Shown piece by piece: positions 33,788 to 42,026 of a stretch of 64,000 nt of DNA. A program made the position numbers and the translations under genes. The notes under the pieces are model-generated. The model did not search any database. It was given only the letters and a program-made list of their open reading frames with translations, and was not told where the DNA came from. Source of the DNA: Gilichinskyi gelida. Lineage in GTDB: Bacteria > Acidobacteriota > Thermoanaerobaculia > Gp7-AA8. The DNA lies in NCBI GenBank assembly GCA_038040385.1, contig JBBPII010000003.1:1-64000 (forward strand), given 5' to 3'. Positions within the stretch are counted from its first letter, which is position 1, and each line of letters opens with the position of its first letter.

Positions 33788-36700
33788 TCAGTACAGCAGG
33801 TACTTCGCGCGCCGCGCGGCGAACGTCGCCTCATCCTCGGCCCATGACACCGGCGCGTCCTTGCGGACGGCGTCGAGCGTGCCGGGGTCGCGGAGGAGGA
33901 ACGTCATCTTGTCCGCGGCGAAGTCGTTGGGGTAGAGGCGTTGCAGGACTCGGGCGATGGCGATGCCGGTGGCTACCGGCTTGAACGCCTTCCGATCGCT
34001 GAGCGTGAAGCGGACGCCGTGGCACGCCTTCCCCTCGAACACGCTCGCCGTGGGCGTGAAGTGCACCGGCTCGAAGCGGATGCCGGGGAGGGCGAGGCCG
34101 GTCAGCTCGCGCGCGAGCGCGTCGGCGTCGATGTATGGCGCGCCGATCAGCTCGAACGGCGTCGCCGTGCCGCGGCCGACCGAGACGGCGCGCTCGAGGA
34201 TGCCGATGCCGGGGTAGAGCGTCGCCGCGGTGAGGCTGCGCATGTTCGGCGAGGTGTTGATCCACGGCAGGCCGGCCTCGTCCTGGAAGTACTCGCGCTT
34301 CCAGCGCTGGAGCGGGATCACGGTGAGGTCGACGCCGATGTGCCGCTCGCCCTTGAACATCTGCGCCAGCTCGCCGACCGTCATGCCATGCCGGATGACG
34401 ATCGGATGCCAGGCCACGAAGTCGGTGTCGCCGCGCAGCAGCGGCCCCTCGAACGCCGCGCCGCCGATCGGATTGACGCGGTCGAGGACGATGAACTTGA
34501 TCTTCGACTCCGCCGCCGCCTCCATCGCCAGTCCCATCGTGGAAATGTAGGTGTAGAAGCGCGCGCCGATGTCCTGGATGTCGAAGACCAGCGCGTCGAG
34601 GTCGGCGAGCTGCTCCGGCTTCGGCTTCCGCGTCTCGCCGTAGAGGCTGTAGATCGGGAGGCCGGTGACCTCATCCTTCGCGTCGGACACTTTGGCGTCC
34701 ACCGATCCTCGGATGCCGTGCTCCGGGCTGAAGAGGGCGACCAGCGTAACGCCAGGCGCGCTGCGGAGAAGGTCGATGGTGGGATTGCCGGAGCGGTCGA
34801 TGCCGGTGTGGTTGGTGATCAGCCCAATGCGCATCCCCCGCAGCGGCGCGTAGCGCTTGGCGATGAGGTTGTCGATGCCGTTGTTTGTGTCCGCGCCGCC
34901 CGTGATGAAGTTCACGCGCGGCTTTGGCGCCGGGGTGGTGTAGCCGGCGGCGCGCGCGGAGAGCGTCCCGAGCGCGACCTGCAGCGCGGTGACGCTTCCC
35001 TTGCCGTTCGGATGCACGCGGTTGGAGAGGAAGACGTAGAACGACTTCGACGTCGGATCGATCCACATCATCGTGCCGGTGAATCCCGTATGCCCGTATG
35101 ACCCGATGGGGAACAGCGCGCCGCGCGGACGGGAGAAGCCGGAGTCGAGGTCGAAGCCGCCGGCGCGCTTGACCGTCACGTTCGGCGGCGACTGCGAGCT
35201 GGTCGACATCTTGACCGTTTCCGGCTTGAGGATCGGCGCGCCGCCGCCGAGGAGCATGCGGGCGTAGCGCGCCAGATCGTGGGCGGTGGTGAAGAGGCCG
35301 GCGTGCCCCGCCACCCCGCCCATCCGGCGGGCGGTGGGGTCGTGGACGGTGCCGCGGAGCATGACGCCGTCGGTGAACTCGGTCGGCGCGATGCGCGGCG
35401 ACTGGGCGGGCCGGAATCCCGTGTCCTTCATCCTCAGAGGCTCGAAGATCTCGCGCCGCGCGAACTCGTCGAGCGGCTGGCCCGACACGCGGGCCACGAT
35501 CTCGCCGAGGAGCTCGAAATTGATGTCGCTGTAGCGGAAGACATAGCCGGGGCGGTTGACCGGCTCCTCTTTCATGATTAGTTGCATCGCCGTGTCGTAG
35601 CCGCTCCACGGCTTGTCGACATCGAGATCGGGGCGCAGCGCCGAGGTGTGCGTAAGGAGGTGCCGGACGGTGATGTCGCCGGGCGGAAACTCGGGGATGA
35701 AGCGCTTGACGGGATCGTCGAGGCCGATCTTGCCGCGCTCGATCAGCAGCCAGATCGACGGCGTGGTGGCCACGACCTTCGTCAGCGACGCGGCGTCGAA
35801 GATCGTGTCGGCGGTCATCGCCTCCACGGCCGGCTCGAGCGCGCGGTTGCCGTACACCTTCTCGTAGACCTTCCCTTCACGCTCGAAGTGGTAGACGCCG
35901 CCGGGGATCTTCTTCTCCGCGATGGCGCGCTCGATGGTCGCATCGATTTCCGTGAATACGTCATCCTGAGCCGCGGAGACGGCGAAGGATCTCCGGCTGC
36001 GTGACTGAGATCCTTCGCTGCGCTCAGGATGACGAGAGGGGGGCGGCGCCACCGCGCAGGTGAAGAGCAGCAGGGCCACCGCCGCCACGCGTTTGCGCGA
36101 CGTGAGCAACCCGACGCCGAGCGTCACCAGCGACCCGATCACCGTGTACCACGGCCACGCCACGTGCGTGCCGAAGCGGACGAAGAGCACCACCGCCAGG
36201 CCGGCGGTCATGCCGCTCAGCGCCGCCGTGGCGCCGCCGCGTTTCATCGTCCCCAGCAGAAACACGCCGAGGATCGGGCCGTTGATGAGCGAGGCCACGC
36301 TGAGCGCCGTGCCGAGCGCGGAGCCGCTCTGATTTCGCAGCGCGACGCCGATGGCGATCTGCGCGATGCCGGCCACGATGGTCACCACGTGCGAGACATT
36401 CAAGTAGTGCCGATCGTTTCTCTCGCGCACCAGCGGCTTGTAGAGGTCGGAGACGAACGCGGCGGCGATCGAGTTGAGCGACGACGACATGGCGGCGGCG
36501 AAGATCGCCGCGACCACCAATCCGGAGATGCCGGTCGGCATGTGGCGGGTGATGAAGTCGGGGAAGACCTGGTCGGGCGCGGTGAACGGCGCGGCAGCGG
36601 GGCCGGTCAGGTAATTAGGGAGCGCGTACGGCTTGTAGAAGGCGAACAGCAGCACGCCGATGAAGAGGAAGCCGATGAACTGCGCCAGGATCACCGCGCC

Positions 36701-37546
36701 GGAAGTCAGCAGCGCCAGCGAGGCGCTGCGCGGGCGGTCGGTGCACAGATATCGCTGCACCAGATATTGGTCCGTGCCGTGCGTCGACATGGTCAGGAAA
36801 CACCCTCCGATCACCCCCGCCCAGAAGGTGAAGGTCTTGGTGGCGTCGAAGGCGAAGTCCAGCAGGTGGAACTTTCCGTACGCCCGCCCGATCTCCATGG
36901 CCGCGGGAAGGCCGCCGGGGATCTCGCGGATCAGGATGTAGGCCGCGGCGAGCGCGCCGAAGATGTAGATGCCGAGCTGCACCACCTCGATCCACACCAC
37001 CGCTTCCATCCCGCCAAAGAAGGTGAAGATGATCATCACCACGCCGATGCCGATGATGGAGGCGACGATCACCGAGGCCGCCGAAACGCCGGCCACGCTG
37101 CCGTAGACCGCGGCGAGCACGAACGCCGTCAGCAGCAGCCGGACTCCATCGGCGATGGTCCGCATGCAGATGAAGAGCGTCGAGGCCAGCGCGCGCACCC
37201 GTCCGCCGAAGCGCCGCTGGAGCAGTTGGTACACCGTCACCAGATCGCCGCTGAAGTACGACGGAATGAAGAGGATGGAGATCATCACCCGCCCGACCAG
37301 GTACCCGAACACGAGTTGCAGGAAGGTGAAGTCGCCGCCCCGCGCGAAGGCGATGCCGGGGACGGAGATGAAAGTGATGGTGGAGGTCTCGGTGGCCACG
37401 ATCGAGGCGCCGATGGCCCACCACGGCACGCTCTTGCCCGCCAGAAAGTACTGAGTGGTCGTCTTCTGCTTGCGGCCGAACCAGGCGCCGGCGGCGACGA
37501 CCGCGGCGAGGTAGGTGATGATGATGACCAGATCGATGACGGACAA
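33788..37546 (-). CDS. Fusion: sodium/solute symporter - serine hydrolase - NamZ (DUF1343)
   Basis: One uninterrupted frame of 1252 aa. Residues 1-495 form an SSS-family symporter (about 13 helices; ISVPGIAFARGGDFTFLQLV, STHGTDQYLVQRYLCTDRPR). Residues 545-870 are a class C beta-lactamase-like serine hydrolase (DAASLTKVV as SxxK, YSDINFELLG, GHTGFTG). Residues 885-1252 are a DUF1343/exo-beta-N-acetylmuramidase NamZ domain (ALFSPEHGIRG, VFDIQDIGARFYTYISTMGL). Residues about 505-529 are encoded by an inserted palindrome. RVAAVALLLFTCAVA before it reads like a signal peptide, so this may once have been two genes. It is a MurNAc/muropeptide salvage set by content. The start is TTG; a TATAAT lies 8 bp upstream. 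Confidence 0.85.
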   Translation of the reverse strand: MSVIDLVIIITYLAAVVAAGAWFGRKQKTTTQYFLAGKSVPWWAIGASIVATETSTITFISVPGIAFARGGDFTFLQLVFGYLVGRVMISILFIPSYFSGDLVTVYQLLQRRFGGRVRALASTLFICMRTIADGVRLLLTAFVLAAVYGSVAGVSAASVIVASIIGIGVVMIIFTFFGGMEAVVWIEVVQLGIYIFGALAAAYILIREIPGGLPAAMEIGRAYGKFHLLDFAFDATKTFTFWAGVIGGCFLTMSTHGTDQYLVQRYLCTDRPRSASLALLTSGAVILAQFIGFLFIGVLLFAFYKPYALPNYLTGPAAAPFTAPDQVFPDFITRHMPTGISGLVVAAIFAAAMSSSLNSIAAAFVSDLYKPLVRERNDRHYLNVSHVVTIVAGIAQIAIGVALRNQSGSALGTALSVASLINGPILGVFLLGTMKRGGATAALSGMTAGLAVVLFVRFGTHVAWPWYTVIGSLVTLGVGLLTSRKRVAAVALLLFTCAVAPPPSRHPERSEGSQSRSRRSFAVSAAQDDVFTEIDATIERAIAEKKIPGGVYHFEREGKVYEKVYGNRALEPAVEAMTADTIFDAASLTKVVATTPSIWLLIERGKIGLDDPVKRFIPEFPPGDITVRHLLTHTSALRPDLDVDKPWSGYDTAMQLIMKEEPVNRPGYVFRYSDINFELLGEIVARVSGQPLDEFARREIFEPLRMKDTGFRPAQSPRIAPTEFTDGVMLRGTVHDPTARRMGGVAGHAGLFTTAHDLARYARMLLGGGAPILKPETVKMSTSSQSPPNVTVKRAGGFDLDSGFSRPRGALFPIGSYGHTGFTGTMMWIDPTSKSFYVFLSNRVHPNGKGSVTALQVALGTLSARAAGYTTPAPKPRVNFITGGADTNNGIDNLIAKRYAPLRGMRIGLITNHTGIDRSGNPTIDLLRSAPGVTLVALFSPEHGIRGSVDAKVSDAKDEVTGLPIYSLYGETRKPKPEQLADLDALVFDIQDIGARFYTYISTMGLAMEAAAESKIKFIVLDRVNPIGGAAFEGPLLRGDTDFVAWHPIVIRHGMTVGELAQMFKGERHIGVDLTVIPLQRWKREYFQDEAGLPWINTSPNMRSLTAATLYPGIGILERAVSVGRGTATPFELIGAPYIDADALARELTGLALPGIRFEPVHFTPTASVFEGKACHGVRFTLSDRKAFKPVATGIAIARVLQRLYPNDFAADKMTFLLRDPGTLDAVRKDAPVSWAEDEATFAARRAKYLLY
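35959..36034. repeat. Dispersed palindrome copy 9, inside a coding sequence
   Basis: Alpha arm CGTCATCCTGAGCCGCGGAG ACGGCGAAGGATCTC and beta arm GAGATCCTTCGCTGCGCTCA GGATGACG. Read on the minus strand it encodes RHPERSEGSQSRSRRSFAV-type residues in frame between the symporter and hydrolase parts. Confidence 0.95.
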
Positions 37547-37554
37547 GTCGCGGG

Positions 37555-37560
37555 ATTATA
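37555..37560 (-). promoter_or_regulatory. Putative -10 element, near-leaderless start
   Basis: TATAAT on the minus strand, 8 bp before the TTG start of the symporter fusion. This would put the transcription start at or next to the start codon. No Shine-Dalgarno is present and no good -35 can be named. Confidence 0.4.
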
Positions 37561-37570
37561 GTTGCCAGGG

Positions 37571-37617
37571 AGTTGTCAGATCAGCTTCTGACAACCGATA
37601 ACTGACAACTGACAACC
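37571..37617. repeat. Heptamer array 1 (CTGACAA units)
   Basis: On the right, units CTGACAA, CCGATAA, CTGACAA, CTGACAA in exact 7-bp register; on the left, the inverted unit TTGTCAG. It sits between the symporter fusion start and the next gene and can fold as a hairpin. Confidence 0.85.
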
Positions 37618-37622
37618 GCCAT

Positions 37623-38069
37623 ATGGCCCGCTACATCCAGCGCATCGCGCTCCTCGGCAAGGAGCGTTGGATCGGATGGGAGATCGACGGCGTCGGCACC
37701 GAGCTGTCCGGCCTGACGCTCGCCGATCACTTCTCCGAGGAGGAGCTGCGGGCGAAGGGGATCAAGGAGTTCACGCCGCTCTCCTTCGAAACATTCCTCG
37801 GCATGAACGCCGACTCCGGCGGCGCGAAACACCTGCTCGACCAGGACATCGACTTCCGCCTCGACGCGCTGCAGGTGGGGATGGAGCGCATCCGCGGCGC
37901 CGGTGGGCGCGAAGTGCCGCGCGCGTTTCTCACGCACCTCTTCGGCGGCGACGGACAGCTCAACCACCCGCGCGTCATCGCCCGCCTGGCGGCGTGGGAG
38001 GACGCGGGGAAGGTGGAGTTCGTGGGGCGGGAGGAGTGCTATTTGCGGATCAAGAGTCCGTTGGGTTGA
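37623..38069 (+). CDS. Hypothetical protein
   Basis: 148 aa, soluble, acidic/basic mixed, beginning MARYIQRIALLGKERWIGWE. I do not recognise a family. FETFLGMNADSGGAKHLLDQ and RAFLTHLFGGDGQLNHPRVI could be helical segments. Codon use is like the flanking chromosome. It lies between a heptamer array ending 5 bp before its ATG and an octamer array beginning 13 bp after its stop, so it is closely framed by repeats of two different families. Confidence 0.6.
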   Translation: MARYIQRIALLGKERWIGWEIDGVGTELSGLTLADHFSEEELRAKGIKEFTPLSFETFLGMNADSGGAKHLLDQDIDFRLDALQVGMERIRGAGGREVPRAFLTHLFGGDGQLNHPRVIARLAAWEDAGKVEFVGREECYLRIKSPLG

Positions 38070-38082
38070 ATCTGCCGTCCAG

Positions 38083-38166
38083 GGTTGCGAGGTCTCGCAG
38101 TTGCGCGGTCTCGCAGCGCCCGAGGCTTCACCGCGAGACCCCGAGACCTCGATACCGCGCAACTAC
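38083..38166. repeat. Octamer array 2 (GGTCTCGC units)
   Basis: Left half in 8-bp register: GGTTGCGA, GGTCTCGC, AGTTGCGC, GGTCTCGC. Right half inverted: GCGAGACC, CCGAGACC, TCGATACC, GCGCAACT. The stop codon of the small minus-strand gene lies in the last unit. Confidence 0.9.
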
Positions 38167-38387
38167 AGCGAAGCCGCCACCTTCGCCAGCTCCGCGGCCG
38201 CCTCGGCCGGCGCAATCTGCGGGACGGTCGCGCTGTCGAAACGCACCAGCACCGGATCGAACACCCCGCGCTGGAAGAGCTCCGTGCGGACGCGGATGAA
38301 TCGCTTGCGCAGCTCCGGCGTGAGCGTACCCGAAGCCATTTCCGATGCCACCGCGGCCGCCGTCGTCTTAAGCTCTGCGAGAGTCAT
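38163..38387 (-). CDS. Small hypothetical protein
   Basis: 74 aa, predicted helical: MTLAELKTTAAAVASEMASG, then TLTPELRKRFIRVRTELFQR. GGAGGG at good spacing supports the ATG. Its start codon shares two bases with the start codon of the kinase-like gene on the other strand (CATG), so the pair is divergent with no gap. Function is unknown. Confidence 0.6.
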   Translation of the reverse strand: MTLAELKTTAAAVASEMASGTLTPELRKRFIRVRTELFQRGVFDPVLVRFDSATVPQIAPAEAAAELAKVAASL

Positions 38388-38805
38388 GAGCCCTCCTACG
38401 CTGGTCATCTTCGTCGGACTCCCCGCCGCGGGCAAGTCGACGCATTACTTCGCGCACTTTGCCGCGACGCACGTCCACGTCAGCAAGGACCTCCTGCTGC
38501 GCGGCGCGAGGCAGGAGCCGCTGATCGATGCGGCGCTGGCGGCGGGCAAGTCCGTGGTCGTCGACAACACCAACCCCTCCGCCGCCATCCGCGCGCCGCT
38601 CATCGCCCTCGGGCGCAGGCACGGCGCGCGCATCGTCGCCTACTTCTTCGAGGCCGACGTGAAGACACTGCTCGCGCGCAACCGGCAGCGCGAAGGAAAG
38701 GCGCGCGTCCCCGACGTGGCGCTGTTCGTGACCAGGAAGAAGCTCGCCCCGCCGTCGTACGATGAGGGCTTCGACGAGATCCACGTGATCGAGACGACCG
38801 ACTGA
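38386..38805 (+). CDS. AAA-type P-loop kinase (polynucleotide-kinase-like)
   Basis: 139 aa. LVIFVGLPAAGKSTHYFAHF contains Walker A (GLPAAGKST). SVVVDNTNPSAAIRAPLIAL has the DNTNP motif shared by the kinase domain of PNKP-type polynucleotide kinases and related zeta-toxin-like proteins, followed by ARIVAYFFEADVKTLLARNR. Its stop overlaps the start of ligD by one base. A 5'-end phosphorylating role before ligation is therefore plausible, but not shown. Confidence 0.75.
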   Translation: MSPPTLVIFVGLPAAGKSTHYFAHFAATHVHVSKDLLLRGARQEPLIDAALAAGKSVVVDNTNPSAAIRAPLIALGRRHGARIVAYFFEADVKTLLARNRQREGKARVPDVALFVTRKKLAPPSYDEGFDEIHVIETTD

Positions 38806-40622
38806 TGCCCAAGCCGGAGCAGCTTCTGCGCAAGGTCTTCCCGCCGATGCTGGCGACGCTGGCCGACGCGCCGCCGCGCGACCGGAAGACGTGGTCGTAC
38901 GAGCTGAAGTACGACGGCTTTCGCGCCCTCACCGCGATCGTCGGCGGGGAGGTGGCGATGTGGAGCCGCAACGAGCTCGATCTCGCGCCCCGCTTCCCAC
39001 TCATCGCCGCGGCGATGGAGAAGATCAAGGCCAAGGAGGTCGTGCTCGACGGCGAGATCGTGGCCCTCGACGAAAAAGGGGCGGCGCGATTCCAGCTCCT
39101 GCAGCAGGGGGAGCGGCAGCGCATCTTCGTCTTCGACGTCCTGTGGCTGGACGGCAAGGACCTGCGCAAACTGACCTACCTCGAACGCCGCGCGATCCTG
39201 AAGAAGGTGCTCAAGGGGGCGCCGGCGGCGGTGAAGATGTCCGAGGTCCTCGACATGGAGGGCGACGCCGCGCTGAAGCAGGCCGCGGACGCCGGTATCG
39301 AGGGGATCATGGCCAAGAAGAACAGCTCCTGCTACGAGCCGCGCCGCTCGAAAGAATGGCTGAAGGTCAAGTCCCTCAACGAGCAGGAATTCATCGTCAT
39401 CGGATGGCACCCGTCGACGCATTCGTCAAAAGAGATCGGTTCGCTGCACCTCGCGGTGCGCGGCGACGACGGCGAGCTGCATTACGCGGGGAAGGTCGGC
39501 ACCGGCTTCTCGTTCAAGCAGCGCACTTGGTTCAAGGACGAGCTGGCGAAGGACGTCGTACCGCAGTCGCCGGCCAAGGACGCGCCGCGCGAGCGGGTGG
39601 CGACGTGGGTCCGCCCGCGCTTCGTGGTGCAAGTCGCCTTCACCGAATGGACCGGCGACAATCGCCTGCGGCATCCGTCGTTTCTCGGGATCCGGGAGGA
39701 CAAGGGGGTGAGCGAGGTGGTGCGGGAAAAACCGGTGAAGACGAAGAAGATCACGACGCCCGCGGTCACGCTCACGAATCCGGACCGCGTTCTCTACCCC
39801 CGCGACAAGATCACCAAGCAGGACCTCGCCGACTACTACGAGGCGGTCGCCGAGCCGATGATCCGCGCCCTTCGCGACCGGCCGCTGGCGCTGGAGCATT
39901 GGAACCAGGGCATCGATCACCCGTCGTGGTTCCACCAGGACGTCGGCAAGGGCGCGCCTCCGTGGGTCACCACCATCGACACGCCGACGCGCACGACGAA
40001 ACACAAGAGCGTGCGGCATTTGGTGGTGGACAAGCCGGAGACGCTGCGCTGGCTGGCGCAGATGTCGGTGCTGACCGTGCACATGTGGGCGTCGCGCGGC
40101 GCGGCGCTCGACGAGCCCGATTGGCTGGTGTTCGATCTCGATCCGGCGAAGGGGAAGGGGTTCGGGCAGGCCATCGAGGCCGCGATCATCATGCGCGGCC
40201 TCCTCGAGAACCTCCGGCTCCCCTCGGTCCCGAAGACCTCGGGGAAGCGCGGCATCCACGTCTTCGTCCCGCTGGCCGGCGGCTACACGCACGAGGAGGC
40301 GGCGGATTTCGCCTGTTCCATCGCCGCCGCGGTGGCGGCCAAGGTGCCGACCATGACCGTGGAGCGAAGTCTCAACAAACGGCAGGGGAGGCTCTACCTC
40401 GACTGCATGCAGAACGCGTACGGCAAGACGGTGGTCGCGCCGTATTCGCCGCGGGCCATCGACGGCGCCCCGGTCTCCGCGCCGCTGGAGTGGAGCGAGA
40501 TCACCAAAAAGCTCGATCCGCTGAAGTTCAACATGCGGACGATGCCGGAGCGCTTGGCGAAGAAGGGGGATCTGTTCGCGCGGGTGTTCAAGGAGAGGGC
40601 GTGGCTGCCGCAGTTGGAGTGA
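38805..40622 (+). CDS. ligD: ATP-dependent DNA ligase D (ligase + polymerase domains)
   Basis: 605 aa. The N-terminal ATP ligase has YELKYDGFRALTAI (adenylated Lys in KYDGFR), VLDGEIVALD, EGIMAKKNSSCYEPRRSKEW and LKVKSLNEQEFIVIGW with the OB-fold after it. The C-terminal LigD polymerase/primase begins LTNPDRVLYPRDKITKQDLA, has WLVFDLDPAKG (catalytic Asp pair) and KTSGKRGIHVFVPL. The 3'-phosphoesterase domain is absent and the order is ligase-polymerase, as in many non-mycobacterial LigDs. It acts in Ku-dependent end joining; ku is not in the window. Confidence 0.95.
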   Translation: MPKPEQLLRKVFPPMLATLADAPPRDRKTWSYELKYDGFRALTAIVGGEVAMWSRNELDLAPRFPLIAAAMEKIKAKEVVLDGEIVALDEKGAARFQLLQQGERQRIFVFDVLWLDGKDLRKLTYLERRAILKKVLKGAPAAVKMSEVLDMEGDAALKQAADAGIEGIMAKKNSSCYEPRRSKEWLKVKSLNEQEFIVIGWHPSTHSSKEIGSLHLAVRGDDGELHYAGKVGTGFSFKQRTWFKDELAKDVVPQSPAKDAPRERVATWVRPRFVVQVAFTEWTGDNRLRHPSFLGIREDKGVSEVVREKPVKTKKITTPAVTLTNPDRVLYPRDKITKQDLADYYEAVAEPMIRALRDRPLALEHWNQGIDHPSWFHQDVGKGAPPWVTTIDTPTRTTKHKSVRHLVVDKPETLRWLAQMSVLTVHMWASRGAALDEPDWLVFDLDPAKGKGFGQAIEAAIIMRGLLENLRLPSVPKTSGKRGIHVFVPLAGGYTHEEAADFACSIAAAVAAKVPTMTVERSLNKRQGRLYLDCMQNAYGKTVVAPYSPRAIDGAPVSAPLEWSEITKKLDPLKFNMRTMPERLAKKGDLFARVFKERAWLPQLE

Positions 40623-40624
40623 CG

Positions 40625-40688
40625 TGGTTGCGGGGTCTCGCGGTCTCGCGGTCTCGGGGTTGAACCCTCAGCACTCCGCACTCAGGAC
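40625..40688. repeat. Composite octamer/heptamer array 3
   Basis: GGTTGCGG, GGTCTCGC, GGTCTCGC, GGTCTCGG, GGTTGAAC in 8-bp register, then a 7-bp type run CCTCAGC, ACTCCGC, ACTCAGG. There is no inverted half of the octamer part, so this may be a broken copy joined to a member of another family. Confidence 0.8.
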
Positions 40689-40701
40689 TAGACTACCCGC
40701 C

Positions 40702-41472
40702 ATGCGAACGCTAATCACAGGCGCGTCGAGCGGCATCGGCGCCGCGCTGGCCCGCGAGCTCTCCCGCCGCGGGCACGACCTTGGCCTCATCGCCCGGCGC
40801 GGCGATCTCTTGGATGCGCTCGTGGCGGAGCTGAAGACCAAGGCCGTGGCCCTGCCGTGCGACGCCACCGACGCGGCGGCCGTCCGCGACGCCGTGGCCC
40901 GCGGCGAGGCGGCGCTCGGCGGGCCGTTCGATCTGGCGGTGGCCAACGCCGGCGTCGGCGTCCCCACCCACGCTGCGAAGTTCGACCTCGCCGACGCCGA
41001 GCTGATGGTGCGCGTCAACGTCATCGGCATGATGGTCCTCCTCGACGCCGTGGTGCCGAAGATGATCGAGCGGAGGAGCGGGCACTTCGCCGGCGTGGCC
41101 TCGCTGGCCGGTCATCGCGGCCTGCCGAGCAGCTCCGTCTACTCGGCGACCAAGGCGGCCGCGCAGGCCTTCCTGGAGGCCAGCCGCGTCGAGCTGGCGC
41201 CGTGCGGCGTCGCCGTCACCACCATCAACCCCGGCTTCGTCATCTCGCCGATGACGGAGAAGAACCGTTTCAAGATGCCGTTCGTGATGACCGCCGAGCG
41301 CGCGGCGCGCATCATCGCCGATGGACTCGAGCGGCGGGCGCGGGTGGTGGAGTTTCCGCTGCCGATGTCGCTGCTGACGCGCTTCACGCGGCTCCTCCCC
41401 AACGCGATTTTCGACCGCGTCACCGCGCCGTACGCCAAGCGGCAGATCGATGCGGAGAAGGTGCGGCGATGA
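40702..41472 (+). CDS. Short-chain dehydrogenase/reductase
   Basis: 256 aa. TLITGASSGIGAALARELSR (TGxxxGxG NAD(P)-binding), LAVANAGVGVPTHAAK (NAG), SLAGHRGLPSSSVYSATKAA (catalytic Ser and YxxxK) and TTINPGFVISPMT. It is a classical SDR of normal length with RR after the second strand, favouring NADP. It overlaps a thioesterase-like gene by ATGA, which hints at a lipid-related role. Confidence 0.9.
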   Translation: MRTLITGASSGIGAALARELSRRGHDLGLIARRGDLLDALVAELKTKAVALPCDATDAAAVRDAVARGEAALGGPFDLAVANAGVGVPTHAAKFDLADAELMVRVNVIGMMVLLDAVVPKMIERRSGHFAGVASLAGHRGLPSSSVYSATKAAAQAFLEASRVELAPCGVAVTTINPGFVISPMTEKNRFKMPFVMTAERAARIIADGLERRARVVEFPLPMSLLTRFTRLLPNAIFDRVTAPYAKRQIDAEKVRR

Positions 41473-41942
41473 AGATCGACTGGAAGGCCACCATCCCGGT
41501 GCGGCTGTGGGCGCTACGCAATGTCTTTCTGCTCTGGCTGGTCATGCCGCGCATCGTGGAGGTCAATGAGCGGCGCTGCGAGCTGGTCATCGCCCTCAAC
41601 TTCTTCACCCGCCGCCGCGACATTCGCGCCATGTACCTCGGCACCCTCTGCATGGGCGCCGACGTCGCCGGCGGGCTGATCGTCTTTCAGCTCATGAAGC
41701 GCTCGAAGGAGAAGTTCTCGTTCGTCTTCAAGGACATCCGCGGCGAGTTCCTCAAGCGCGCCGAGGATGACGTGCACTTCGCGTGTGAGGACGGCCCGAT
41801 GATTCAGGAGATGGTCGAGCGCGCGCGGGCCACCGGCGAGCGGGAGGAGAGAACGGTCCACGTCGTGGCCCGCGTTCCGAAGAAGCTGGGCGACGAGCCG
41901 GTGGCGCGATTCGAATTGACGCTGTCGGTGAAGAAGAGGTAG
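41469..41942 (+). CDS. DUF4442/hotdog-fold thioesterase-like protein
   Basis: 157 aa. NFFTRRRDIRAMYLGTLCMG, then ADVAGGLIVFQLMKRSKEKF SFVFKDI and a strand-rich end VARVPKKLGDEPVARFELTL. This is the layout of DUF4442/YiiD-C-like hotdog proteins related to acyl-CoA thioesterases. It is translationally coupled to the upstream SDR. Confidence 0.75.
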   Translation: MKIDWKATIPVRLWALRNVFLLWLVMPRIVEVNERRCELVIALNFFTRRRDIRAMYLGTLCMGADVAGGLIVFQLMKRSKEKFSFVFKDIRGEFLKRAEDDVHFACEDGPMIQEMVERARATGEREERTVHVVARVPKKLGDEPVARFELTLSVKKR

Positions 41943-41947
41943 CGGCG

Positions 41948-42026
41948 GGGTCTCGCGGTCTCGCGGTCTCGGGGTCTCGGGGTGGGCGGGGCTGCGAGAC
42001 CCCGAGACCTCGAGACCGCACAACTA
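41948..42026. repeat. Octamer array 4 (GGTCTCGC units)
   Basis: GGTCTCGC, GGTCTCGC, GGTCTCGG, GGTCTCGG on the left; GCGAGACC, CCGAGACC, TCGAGACC, GCACAACT on the right after an 11-bp spacer. It lies between two convergent genes and carries the stop codon of the minus-strand one. Confidence 0.9.
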
